Shown in pieces: positions 5,936 through 13,080 of a DNA stretch of 22,209 bases (its first letter is position 1; the number at the start of each line of letters is the position of its first letter). Made by a program: the position numbers and the translations under genes. The notes below the pieces were generated by a model. That model was not told the DNA's origin. It worked only from the letters and a program-made list of their open reading frames with translations, and searched no databases. The stretch comes from a virus: the IMG/VR virus record IMGVR_UViG_3300010150_000203, positions 1 to 22,209 of that record. One strand, written 5' to 3'.

Positions 5936-6743
5936 CTAATATTCCTTCCTTAGTCCATTGTTTTTTATTCTTTTGTGTGAGCCAACGATACCATCCATTT
6001 TGCCTAGTTCTTTCGGCAGCTCTACTTTTATCATAATAGTCTTTGTCTTGATCATCCATTTCTGCGACTTCTAATTTCTTTAGGGTTTCTCTTTTAAATG
6101 GAATTATTTGTATTAGTGGCATACCCTGTCTAAATGTTCTTTCACCCTGACCATGATATAAAAATGGAATATTCATTTGATGATAAGAGTCTGTTTCAAC
6201 GATACTAGGGAATATTTCTATGTCTATATTTCTGTGATACCACGGATCCATAACCATTATTGACCAACCAGGTGGAGTAATTATATCCCAGGGGTTCTCA
6301 AACTTTAAAGCTGTATGAAAGCTATGATCGTGTAACGGCATTTTACCTATAGATCTTGCATCGTGAAATGATATTGTGTTTTCAAATGCGTGCTTGTTAT
6401 ACCAATTTAAACCAGAATCTCTATCATGTGATATTTTAAGATCTAACCAAAGTGGTATGATGTAGCCCTCGTGCATAATATCTTTTACTGTAGGGCATTT
6501 TTTTAAACTATTATCTTTGTAAGGTACAGTATTCCAACTTTCGTCATGACCTTCACCATGATTTCCGTCTCTCATCTCAGACCACTCACGCTTTAGGTTC
6601 TTATACCAAGCAGGTATAAATTCTTTAGCTGGTCTAGGTGGTGCAAGATCTATATATTCTGATTTTTGTGTTAAAAATTTTATAGTATCAAATTCTACTT
6701 TGTGTTGTTTAGTTTCTAAAAATCTGTTGTACTTTTTCCCCAT
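5928..6743 (-). CDS. DUF6065-like protein, copy B
   Basis: 271 residues from ATG 6743. GTG 6746 is directly upstream, but AAAGG 6 nt before the ATG favours ATG. A clear paralogue of the 246-aa protein: KCP (82-84), GYIIPLW (93-99), TPPGWS (156-161), IVETD with His188 (181-188), QGMP (206-209) and PFKRE (215-219) occur in the same order and spacing. It has an extra His/Gly/Glu-rich insert near residue 60 (NHGEGHDESW) and a basic, aromatic C-tail. Function unknown. Two copies plus a distant third within 3 kb, mixed with 2OG oxygenases, point to a joint pathway or to heteromeric assembly. Confidence 0.7.
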   Translation of the reverse strand: MGKKYNRFLETKQHKVEFDTIKFLTQKSEYIDLAPPRPAKEFIPAWYKNLKREWSEMRDGNHGEGHDESWNTVPYKDNSLKKCPTVKDIMHEGYIIPLWLDLKISHDRDSGLNWYNKHAFENTISFHDARSIGKMPLHDHSFHTALKFENPWDIITPPGWSIMVMDPWYHRNIDIEIFPSIVETDSYHQMNIPFLYHGQGERTFRQGMPLIQIIPFKRETLKKLEVAEMDDQDKDYYDKSRAAERTRQNGWYRWLTQKNKKQWTKEGILDE

Positions 6744-6753
6744 CACTTACCTT

Positions 6754-7461
6754 TCATTCCAACAATAATGTTGCTGTCATCACAGCTCTTAAGTTTTCTT
6801 CATTTTCGTCAACATCAACAGTATTAAATGATATTGTGTCACCAGTTTCCCAGTGAATTATCTTAATAGATGTAAAATTGTCTCTTAGATACTGTATTGC
6901 AGTGTTAATGCTACTAATTTGATCAGGTTTCCATTCAATGACAACTTTTATACCAGAATTATCACCTATAAGTGTTTCAGCGCCTTTTAAGACATCTACT
7001 TCTTTACCATTAGCACTTATGACTAGAAGATCACAATTTGCTAAAAGTAAGCTATCAATAGTTATAATATCTGTTTCTTGTGTGCTGTCACCAAAGATCA
7101 TATCTAAAATGCCACCAGATTTATTATCATCGAAAAAATACATAGTGCCTGTACCATTTGTATCAGAGCAGGCTTTTTCTATATTTGTTTCGTCAGAAAA
7201 GTTTTGATCTAGTATTGCAAAACGATCTGCATTAGGCTCAATGTTTGTAGTGCTTACGCCAGCAGACTCTAATATCCCTGTAGCTACACCACATCCAGCA
7301 CCTACAATGCAAGCATCTGTAAAATCGCTTGCATTATCTACTAAGTAAAACTCTAATGACGGATTAATGTGATCTAGATCCCCCACTTTACCATATTCAG
7401 ATTTATCATTTTCATCTATATTTATAGTGATACCATTTCTAAATGTTTGTGATTGTGTCAT
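6754..7461 (-). CDS. FkbM-like SAM-dependent methyltransferase
   Basis: 235 residues. Rossmann-type features: the SAM-binding loop CIVGAGCGVATGILESAG (51-68), an acidic residue at the end of the next strand (NIEPN, Glu75), then an FkbM-style C-terminal block: TIDSLLLANCDLLVISANG (134-152), KEVDVLKGAETLI (153-165) and VVIEW (173-177). In typical FkbM proteins the segment reads D-L-L-K-I-D-V-E-G; here it is DLLVISANG, so the usual Asp is absent and activity may be altered. Predicted O-methylation of a glycan or small molecule, or possibly of a fibre protein in this context. The ribosome site is weak. It sits between the oxygenases and the DUF6065-like genes. Confidence 0.65.
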   Translation of the reverse strand: MTQSQTFRNGITINIDENDKSEYGKVGDLDHINPSLEFYLVDNASDFTDACIVGAGCGVATGILESAGVSTTNIEPNADRFAILDQNFSDETNIEKACSDTNGTGTMYFFDDNKSGGILDMIFGDSTQETDIITIDSLLLANCDLLVISANGKEVDVLKGAETLIGDNSGIKVVIEWKPDQISSINTAIQYLRDNFTSIKIIHWETGDTISFNTVDVDENEENLRAVMTATLLLE

Positions 7462-7473
7462 AGCTACATCTTA

Positions 7474-8166
7474 CTACATTAAATCTATTTTTACATTTTG
7501 TGGTAAATACATAGGCGGCAACCCATCAAAATCAATAGTGTGTCCTAACCATGTAACAATTGCATACTTACTGCCTTTTATGACAGGCATTGCTTTGTGT
7601 GAGTAAGCCCAATTACTTGGAAACAGCACTAAAGCTGGTTTATCTGGTTTAATCATTTCATCAAAGTGTGTAAAGTATGTGCCGCCACCCTCGTAATCAC
7701 TAGGATTCAAAAGTACTAAAGCTGATAGATGACGAGGATTATGTGGTGCATAGTCACAGTGAGCTTTATACTCTTGACCACCTTGATACCTCAACAATGT
7801 ATACCCCTCATCAAAATGTATACTTATTTCATACTTTTCGCAGTAATTGTTGACATACTCTAATAATTTATTAGAAAGCAGTTCATTAATATTTTTAAGA
7901 TTTTTTATGTAGTCTTCTTTATTATTTTTAACAGCTTCCCTTATAAGTCTTGCTTCGCCTGGTTCATTTGCATATTTGCTTATGGGAAACAATTGATTAG
8001 TTCTTATGTTTCCACCTTTATGACCTTTGCCAATACCAGCATTTTCAAAACCAAGTTTAAAGTCTTTATCTTGATCTATTTCCTCAATAGCATCTATAAT
8101 CTTTTGTGCTTGATCTTGCGACAAAAAGTCTTCATAAACTTCCACACAACCCATCGATAGTTTCAT
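7474..8166 (-). CDS. Prolyl-4-hydroxylase-like 2OG-Fe(II) oxygenase
   Basis: 230 residues with a textbook P4H core: YTLLRYQGGQEYKAHCDYAP (122-141) supplies the iron pair His136-x-Asp138; LSALVLLNPSDYEGGGTYF (147-165) gives the GG turn; FPSNWAYSHKAMPV (182-195) gives distal His190; and GSKYAIVTWL (198-207) has Lys200, where prolyl hydroxylases use Lys to hold 2-oxoglutarate. The reaction is O2- and 2OG-dependent hydroxylation, likely of a protein side chain or small molecule. ATGA overlap with the preceding oxygenase implies tight co-translation. Such oxygenases are known core genes of marine T4-like phages; the true substrate is unknown. Confidence 0.88.
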   Translation of the reverse strand: MKLSMGCVEVYEDFLSQDQAQKIIDAIEEIDQDKDFKLGFENAGIGKGHKGGNIRTNQLFPISKYANEPGEARLIREAVKNNKEDYIKNLKNINELLSNKLLEYVNNYCEKYEISIHFDEGYTLLRYQGGQEYKAHCDYAPHNPRHLSALVLLNPSDYEGGGTYFTHFDEMIKPDKPALVLFPSNWAYSHKAMPVIKGSKYAIVTWLGHTIDFDGLPPMYLPQNVKIDLM

Positions 8167-8879
8167 ATAATTTGTCTCCTTGTTAGTTCTTCAGGGGGTA
8201 CTCCGTCTAAAAACGAATCTAGATCAAAACCACTGGAACAGGCAACAAGAAAGGCTGACTTTCTACCATTTAATAAAGGGGTTGTTGCGTGTGAATAAAT
8301 AAAAGCACTTGGCATAATTACCACACTGCCTGCTGGTGGTTTGTAAGGATCGTGTTCAAAGTATTCAAAATCTAAAGCGCCACCTTGATGTTTATCAGTC
8401 AAATAAGTTAAAGCTGTAATTCTTCTTAAAAATGGTGCGTTCCAGAACCTACCTGTTGCAGGATTTCTGGTTGATCTATTATCGCCATGATAATTCATAT
8501 ACTTAGGTGGCTTATAAGTAATGTACTGATATTGCTCCATCCAATGTATTTCATCTTTTACCATTGGGTATATTTCTTTATAATTATTTATTTTGTCTAA
8601 AGTGTTTCTTTGTACTTGCCAAAAGTATTCTTTACTTGCTTTTTCATTAAACTCTATTTCAGGATCGAATCTTATAGGACCGTTCTCATTTTTGACTGTT
8701 TGATAATTACCACCTCTATCATATTCATTGTTATCAATGACTTTTTGTTTCCAACGATCAACTTCTGCATTCATAGTCTCTACAACACCTTCAGGGACTT
8801 CTATACAATTCTCGTAGGCTACTACACCTTCAACTATTTTTTTGGGTTCTACTTCTTTCCATAATTTACTTAAAACCAT
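8163..8879 (-). CDS. 2OG-Fe(II) oxygenase family protein
   Basis: 238 residues. The N-terminal half is charged and helical. The DSBH core has YQYITYKPPKYMNYHGDN (117-134; His131-x-Asp133), ITALTYLTDKHQGGALDF (154-171; GG turn), GSVVIMPSAFIYSHATTP (184-201; distal His197) and GRKSAFLVAC (205-214; Arg206 as candidate 2OG ligand). All four key positions are present, so it is probably active. It differs from the next gene in having Arg, not Lys, at the 2OG site, so the two are not simple duplicates. The start is a TAATG overlap with the 155-aa gene. A role in modifying virion proteins or host molecules is inferred from position only. Confidence 0.85.
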   Translation of the reverse strand: MVLSKLWKEVEPKKIVEGVVAYENCIEVPEGVVETMNAEVDRWKQKVIDNNEYDRGGNYQTVKNENGPIRFDPEIEFNEKASKEYFWQVQRNTLDKINNYKEIYPMVKDEIHWMEQYQYITYKPPKYMNYHGDNRSTRNPATGRFWNAPFLRRITALTYLTDKHQGGALDFEYFEHDPYKPPAGSVVIMPSAFIYSHATTPLLNGRKSAFLVACSSGFDLDSFLDGVPPEELTRRQII

Positions 8880-9346
8880 TACTCTTCCTCTTGATTTTCA
8901 AAAACAGCAATTTCTTTAATATCAAACATTTCACCATTTTTCTTAAATATAAGTAAATACCATCCTGTATCTAACCTAACATGCTCGGTTTCATATAATT
9001 GAAATTTCTTATTGTAGCCTAATATATGTGTGTCTTTCTTTACCTTTTCAGCTTTAGGGTTATCATAATCCCTACTCCAGACTTCCATTGTGTAGCTTGG
9101 ATCATCCTCAAACTCTCCATAGTCATCTACAAGTCTGTAAATTAAATACTCTGTATCAGAACAAGTTTCTGGTGTATGTGTTAATTGAAATTCAGGGATC
9201 CTAAATGGATGTGCTTTATCAGGAGTTAAAACATATTTTTTATTATTAGTAGATAGACCTGTATGTATTTCTTGAAATTTACCTTGCCACTGATCTGTAT
9301 AATCGTTTATATCGTGACCTTCAGGTATAAAGAATACCTCTCTCAT
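8879..9346 (-). CDS. Hypothetical protein of the fibre operon
   Basis: 155 residues, family not recognised. It begins MREVFFIPEGHDINDYTDQW with a very strong ribosome site (GGGGAGG) 4 nt before the ATG, the best in the window, suggesting high expression. Composition is acidic and aromatic with alternating beta-like stretches (EYLIYRLVDDYG, HVRLDTGWYLLIFKKNG, MFDIKEIAVFE) and no membrane segment. It is coupled to the 238-aa oxygenase by a TAATG overlap and follows a carbohydrate-binding-like protein, so it could be a small virion component, a chaperone or an oxygenase partner. None of these is demonstrated. Confidence 0.75.
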   Translation of the reverse strand: MREVFFIPEGHDINDYTDQWQGKFQEIHTGLSTNNKKYVLTPDKAHPFRIPEFQLTHTPETCSDTEYLIYRLVDDYGEFEDDPSYTMEVWSRDYDNPKAEKVKKDTHILGYNKKFQLYETEHVRLDTGWYLLIFKKNGEMFDIKEIAVFENQEEE

Positions 9347-9365
9347 TTTACCTCCCCAAAATGAT

Positions 9366-10262
9366 TTAGACTAGATTTGGTCTTGTTTCTAGCAACTCTT
9401 TTAAGTAATCTACTGTGTTTTCTAAAACATCGCTTTTACTAGCTTTATAAGTATCAAAGTCAGCGATGAAAGCATCTTCATCAAAATCTGCTGGAACTTC
9501 GCCTAATTTATAAAGACAGTTAGCAATAGCTTTGTCAACCATTTGTAATGCGTCAGCTTTTTCAGCTGATAAAGCATCTGCGTCAATTGATAATTGCATA
9601 TCTTCTCCTATAGTGTAAGTCTTACCACACAAGTTTAACATAAGTATGGCCATGATTGTGTCCATATTTTCGTTCTTTAATATTTGATCAAGAACACTTT
9701 GTGGTATTTCTAGTGTAGTAGAATTTTCATAAGTATTGAATATTTTATAGTGTGTCCACCACCAACCTTCGCCCTCTTCCCCATGTTCTCTACCATCTTC
9801 GTGTAAAATATCATCTGTATCTATATAACTATCATCACCACTTAAAGTGATTGCCATTGGTGATATTGCTTGAAAAAAACTATCTTTATATAGGTATGGT
9901 TTATTTTCTTTTACATAAACATCGTCATATAAATTTTCTTGTATAGAGTATATAAATCCAGTCATCCAAAATATTGACTCAGGTTCATATGTTACATTTT
10001 CGTCTAAGTCATATAAAAAATCTTTACGCCTAATGTAAAAATCACAATTGTTTGCACCATTTAGATCGATATCTACATATCCATAATTACCAGAAACAGT
10101 AAAGTTTTTCTTTATTCTAGGTGCTTCATTGTATAGATTTTGATAAGTATGATCAGGATCTAGTAAATCAGGGTTTCCCATGTGTCGACCAGGCATGTAC
10201 CAAAGATTATAATTATCATAATCTTGATCTTCTCTACTGTAATAAATGCGAACAGTAGACAT
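9366..10262 (-). CDS. Fibre-operon protein with pullulanase-associated (CBM41-like) N-terminus
   Basis: 298 residues. The start TVRIYYSREDQDYDNYNLWY closely follows the pattern of the bacterial pullulanase-associated domain ([20 protein letters not shown] in family members). Further on, CDFYIRRKDFLYDLDENV and SIFWMTGFIYS match the later strands of that fold (FIIHKGD...D, then E-I-W-L). The middle contains an acidic, Trp-rich patch (GEEGEGWWWTHYK, about residue 163-175). The C-terminal third is helical (SAEKADALQMVDKAIANCLY onward). The domain binds alpha-glucans in enzymes; here no catalytic domain follows, so glycan recognition on the host is inferred. It starts 2 nt after the 219-aa adhesin-like gene. 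Confidence 0.6.
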   Translation of the reverse strand: MSTVRIYYSREDQDYDNYNLWYMPGRHMGNPDLLDPDHTYQNLYNEAPRIKKNFTVSGNYGYVDIDLNGANNCDFYIRRKDFLYDLDENVTYEPESIFWMTGFIYSIQENLYDDVYVKENKPYLYKDSFFQAISPMAITLSGDDSYIDTDDILHEDGREHGEEGEGWWWTHYKIFNTYENSTTLEIPQSVLDQILKNENMDTIMAILMLNLCGKTYTIGEDMQLSIDADALSAEKADALQMVDKAIANCLYKLGEVPADFDEDAFIADFDTYKASKSDVLENTVDYLKELLETRPNLV

Positions 10263-10264
10263 TG

Positions 10265-10924
10265 TTATACCTTAAATGTTTTTACAGTACCACTTGCATA
10301 ACCAGTTACATCCGTAAGAATACCTGTTAGTGGTAGATCTTGAGAAATAATAAATATAACACCACCACCAGTTGTTGTCTCACCACTAGCTTCTATTGTT
10401 CCATATCCCTGCAATTTTCTTGCACAAAGGACTACAATGCCACCACCATGATTGACATTATCGCCTGCACCACCTTGTAGAGCTGCTGGTGTTGTTTGAC
10501 CACCATGAACTATTACGCCCTCTATAGCAATATCTGGGTGGTTAAAATACTCTGCTCCAACAGTAGGTGCTGTAGCTGTATATCCATTTCCATTACCACC
10601 AAGAGAGTTTGTTACCGCTGCGACTGCACCACCTCTAAGAGTTCCTGATGTCGAAACTCCACCAACTCTTCCAATCTTTGTATCAGATTGATTAGTTGAG
10701 GTTGGTGCCATTCCTAAACTATTTCTTACGAAAACTCTATATCCTGCTGTATCCAATACGATACCTGGATCTATTGTTAAATTGTTATAGTGCATATCTC
10801 TAGTAAGAGTTGTGTTAGATGAGATAGTAACATTTCCGTCCATACCTGATCCATAAATGCTATCAGGGATCACATCAAAAGTTTCAAAATCGCTTGGTAC
10901 TTGACCTATTTCTGTAATTGCCAT
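10265..10924 (-). CDS. Glycine-rich adhesin-like fibre protein (short paralogue)
   Basis: 219 residues, AGGAG 5-9 nt before ATG 10924. N-terminal block DSIYGSGMDGNVTISSNTTL, then RDMHYNNLTIDPGIVLDTAGYRVFV, aligns well with DEIYGYGQDGDVTLASNTTL, RDMYYNDLSINANVTLDTNGYRVFV in the larger protein upstream. The rest is rich in Gly, Ala and Thr with GGGIVVLCARKLQGYGTIEA and a final GGGVIFIISQDLPLTGIL strand pair. Glycine-rich sandwiches of this kind are used by phage adhesins (gp38-like) for receptor binding; that is the proposed role. It is the intact comparison for the TAG-interrupted paralogue, sharing both its N- and C-terminal blocks but lacking the long Tyr/Asn/His repeat insert. Confidence 0.75.
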   Translation of the reverse strand: MAITEIGQVPSDFETFDVIPDSIYGSGMDGNVTISSNTTLTRDMHYNNLTIDPGIVLDTAGYRVFVRNSLGMAPTSTNQSDTKIGRVGGVSTSGTLRGGAVAAVTNSLGGNGNGYTATAPTVGAEYFNHPDIAIEGVIVHGGQTTPAALQGGAGDNVNHGGGIVVLCARKLQGYGTIEASGETTTGGGVIFIISQDLPLTGILTDVTGYASGTVKTFKV

Positions 10925-10932
10925 AATTACTC

Positions 10933-11247
10933 CTAACTACTTGGATCTGTATCTGTCGCTGCAATATTAAACACAGTAACGACTGTTCCTGCTGTTGCAG
11001 AACCAGATCCACCTGTTCCAGCCGCAGCTGCTAATGTTAAACCTGACGGCAAAGGTTTAGTTCCTGTTACAAATACTACTGCGCCTCCACCAGCATTATA
11101 AGATTGAGAAGCTGTACCACCAGATCCACCAGCACCACCAGGGTGATAGTTTGTTGGGTTGCTATCGTTGTTTGTCGGATTATTGTTACCACCATAAGAA
11201 TACCCATAAGAATATCCGTAAGAGTATCCGTAGCTATAACCATATGA
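10933..11247 (-). other. In-frame C-terminal continuation of the adhesin-like gene beyond a TAG codon
   Basis: After the TAG at 11250-11248 the same frame stays open for 104 codons to a second TAG (10935-10933). It continues the repeat directly (SYGYSYGYSYGYSYGY), then NNPTNNDSNPTN, a Gly-rich stretch, and GGGAVVFVTGTKPLPSGLTL. That last block aligns with GGGVIFIISQDLPLTGIL at the C-terminus of the 219-aa paralogue. No in-frame ATG or ribosome site restarts translation, so this part is made only by readthrough or suppression, or is a lost C-terminus after a nonsense mutation. The AGGAG for the next gene follows immediately. Confidence 0.8.
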
Positions 11248-11560
11248 CTAATTATTACCTGGATATGAGTAGTTATTACCAGGATATGAATAGTTACTAC
11301 CAGGATAACTATGCGTATGTGCATAGTGGTAATGATAATAACCTGTTGCATAGTTATTTATGGGTGGACTTGGATGCCAGTGATAATGTGTGTGAGAACC
11401 ATAATTTGTTGGGTTAGATCCGTAATTAGTACTATTACTACCTGAGTTTGAGGGGTTTGAGCCACTGTTAGATCCATAGTTTGCACCATTGTTGGCACCA
11501 TAGTTTGCACCATAGTTTGTTGGATTAGTATTACCAGGATAAGAATAGTTATTACCTGGT
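11188..11560 (-). repeat. Tyr/Asn/Gly/His-rich tandem repeats in the adhesin-like gene
   Basis: Low-complexity coding repeats. From the N-terminal side: NNYSYPGNTNPTNYGANYGA, then NYG/NSG/NPTNYG units; a His-rich segment (HTHYHWHP, YYHYHYAHTH; 11311-11394); three 7-residue units (SYPGSNY, SYPGNNY, SYPGNN); the TAG; then four SYGY units. The DNA units are 21 bp and 12 bp, suited to slipped-strand change or recombination. The 219-aa paralogue lacks this insert. Confidence 0.85.
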
Positions 11561-12285
11561 GTGGATGCGTCTGGGGCTGGTGCGCCATCTGTACCTTGTG
11601 AGCTAGCAGTAGTATCATCTGCGTCTGCTCTAATTGTTCCATCTCCTGAAACAGCTTTAGCTACTACTAAAACTACTCCACCACCTACTGCACCTGTACC
11701 TGCTGTTGCTGAGTTACCATCTGCGCCTTTTCCACCATCTGCACCTACAACTTGATAATCAGCCCAACCAGAGTCTCCTCCGTCTGCGCCACCACTAGCG
11801 TTTGCTGTTATCGCACCATCGGATGCGCCTGATCCACCACCTAAAAATTTAAAAGATTCAGTAGATTGATCAAACTTTTGCCCAGCTAGAGCTACTGACA
11901 AGTTAAAGAAATCGTTTTCACCATCAAAAAAAGTATTACCAGAGTGTTCTCCGTCTGTTTGTTCTGAAGATCTACCACCTAAAGTGTCTGTAGCATCTGT
12001 ACCTTTATCAAAACCACCTTTAAGTGTTCCTGCTGTTTCTTTACTTGTAAATCTACCTATACGAGATGTAGCGTCTGCAAATGTCAATGTACCTCTTACA
12101 AAAACACGATACCCATTAGTATCTAATGTGACATTGGCGTTTATCGATAAATCGTTGTAATACATATCACGAGACAATGTCGTATTTGAAGCAAGGGTAA
12201 CATCACCATCTTGCCCATAACCATATATCTCATCGCCACCTAATCTATCCAAAAAGATTGGCTCAGGTACTTGTATTTCAGGCAT
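11248..12285 (-). CDS. Glycine-rich adhesin-like fibre protein, ending at TAG within a repeat
   Basis: 345 residues from ATG 12285, chosen because it forms a TAATG overlap with the preceding stop; a frame extending to 12339 would sit inside that gene. Order: N-terminal block (residues 14-55, YGYGQDGDVTLASNTTL...GYRVFVRGTLTF) shared with the 219-aa paralogue; Gly/Ala/Asp-rich middle (about 150-210) ending GGGVVLVVAKAVSGDGTIRA; then Asn/Tyr/Gly repeats and a His-rich segment at 298-325. The TAG stop replaces the Tyr of the repeat NNY-SYPG. The frame continues to 10933 with the expected C-terminal block, so the intended product is probably about 450 residues. Likely a host-receptor adhesin at the fibre tip; alternating His residues recall the HxH iron sites of T4 gp37. 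Confidence 0.75.
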   Translation of the reverse strand: MPEIQVPEPIFLDRLGGDEIYGYGQDGDVTLASNTTLSRDMYYNDLSINANVTLDTNGYRVFVRGTLTFADATSRIGRFTSKETAGTLKGGFDKGTDATDTLGGRSSEQTDGEHSGNTFFDGENDFFNLSVALAGQKFDQSTESFKFLGGGSGASDGAITANASGGADGGDSGWADYQVVGADGGKGADGNSATAGTGAVGGGVVLVVAKAVSGDGTIRADADDTTASSQGTDGAPAPDASTPGNNYSYPGNTNPTNYGANYGANNGANYGSNSGSNPSNSGSNSTNYGSNPTNYGSHTHYHWHPSPPINNYATGYYHYHYAHTHSYPGSNYSYPGNNYSYPGNN

Positions 12286-12614
12286 TAGCTTACCTCTACA
12301 CCAGAAACTTGTATATTTACTGAAGTTGCTGCTGAACATTTTGCAGCAACAGAAGCATTAGCAGGTATAACCATAGCTAAGTCAATAACTGTAGTTGTAT
12401 TTGCTTGAACAGTTGTATCACCAAAAATGATATGTTGATCACCAGTTGTATCCCCTGTAGGAATAAGTTTGATCTCCACTGTTCTGTCTGTTGCTGTATA
12501 GTTAGCTAACATAATTTGCTTAATAATACACTTGTTAGAATTACTGAAAATTTCTGCTTCAGATGTTCCAAGTGCAGTTACTTCGGCTAACTCAGCTGCG
12601 TTATATACTGCCAT
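12285..12614 (-). CDS. Small virion beta protein, copy 2
   Basis: 109 residues, AGGAG upstream of ATG 12614. Mostly Thr/Val/Ala-rich beta strands: KCIIKQIMLANYTATDRTVE, then a loop with GDTTGDQHIIFGDTTV, VQANTTTVIDLAMVIPANAS and a closing strand SVNIQVSGVEVS. The length and strand order are the same as in the other 109-aa protein (14065-14394), including a final Ile/Val strand ending VEVS versus VEIT. A trimeric fibre cap, collar or decoration role is plausible; no specific family is recognised. Confidence 0.7.
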   Translation of the reverse strand: MAVYNAAELAEVTALGTSEAEIFSNSNKCIIKQIMLANYTATDRTVEIKLIPTGDTTGDQHIIFGDTTVQANTTTVIDLAMVIPANASVAAKCSAATSVNIQVSGVEVS

Positions 12615-12622
12615 TTATTCTC

Positions 12623-13078
12623 CTATAATCCCATCCAGAGCAACGATTCGTTTGTGAATAGTTGTACTGGATTTACTTTTACCATTGATGTAGATGAATT
12701 ATCATATAGCATGACTAGATCATTATCTTCGTCTACATCTATTGATGTTCCATCTGTAAGTCTTGTTGCGTCTATTGAGATCGATACTGCCCCACTTGTT
12801 GCACCACCAGATATTCCTGAAGTGGCACTTGTTGTAACACCTGTCACATCACCAATATCTAATTGCAACCAAGCGCTTGAAGTTCTTACTTCTAGTCGAT
12901 CATCGTCAGTATTGTATATAACCATACCTTCAGTTGCAGATGTAATTGCGTCTCTCTGTGATTCTGTGTACGCAGGTACTAATGGACCGCCATCAGCATG
13001 ACCATCTTGAAATTCTGCTAGACCTGATGAGTCAGATCCAGTCATTTTTACTCTTAGTAATTGTTGTCTATCAGCCAT
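12623..13078 (-). CDS. Short fibre-like virion protein
   Basis: 151 residues. The N-terminus MADRQQLLRVKMTGSDSSGL followed by AEFQDG mirrors the N-terminus of the 2077-aa fibre (MAEKDPIRLNLDGDGNPDGF, AEFQ), suggesting a common attachment motif. The next block, ESQRDAITSATEGMVIYNT then RLEVRTSSAWLQL, matches the C-terminal tip of the same fibre (TARDALSGMSGGEQIFNT, KVNVYDGSSWTEV). The Ser/Thr/Asp-rich C-terminal part ends VQLFTNESLLWMGL. It therefore looks like a mini-fibre made of the end pieces of the large one. The ribosome site GGAGAAGG is inside the 3' end of the 40-aa ORF upstream. Confidence 0.75.
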   Translation of the reverse strand: MADRQQLLRVKMTGSDSSGLAEFQDGHADGGPLVPAYTESQRDAITSATEGMVIYNTDDDRLEVRTSSAWLQLDIGDVTGVTTSATSGISGGATSGAVSISIDATRLTDGTSIDVDEDNDLVMLYDNSSTSMVKVNPVQLFTNESLLWMGL

Positions 13079-13080
13079 AT

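Noticed and set aside
11076-11642. Minus-strand ORFs in another frame over the repeats (11076-11351, 11358-11642)
   Set aside because: Their Ile/Val/Met/Gln-rich products are frame-shifted readings of the Gly/Tyr/Asn repeats; no ribosome site and no recognisable motif.
10933-12285. Diversity-generating retroelement acting on the adhesin or lectin genes
   Set aside because: No reverse transcriptase and no template/variable repeat pair with adenine-specific differences is visible in the window.
12286-12339. Longer start for the adhesin-like gene (18 extra residues)
   Set aside because: It lies wholly inside the preceding 109-aa gene; ATG 12285 gives the usual TAATG junction and aligns with the paralogue's start.
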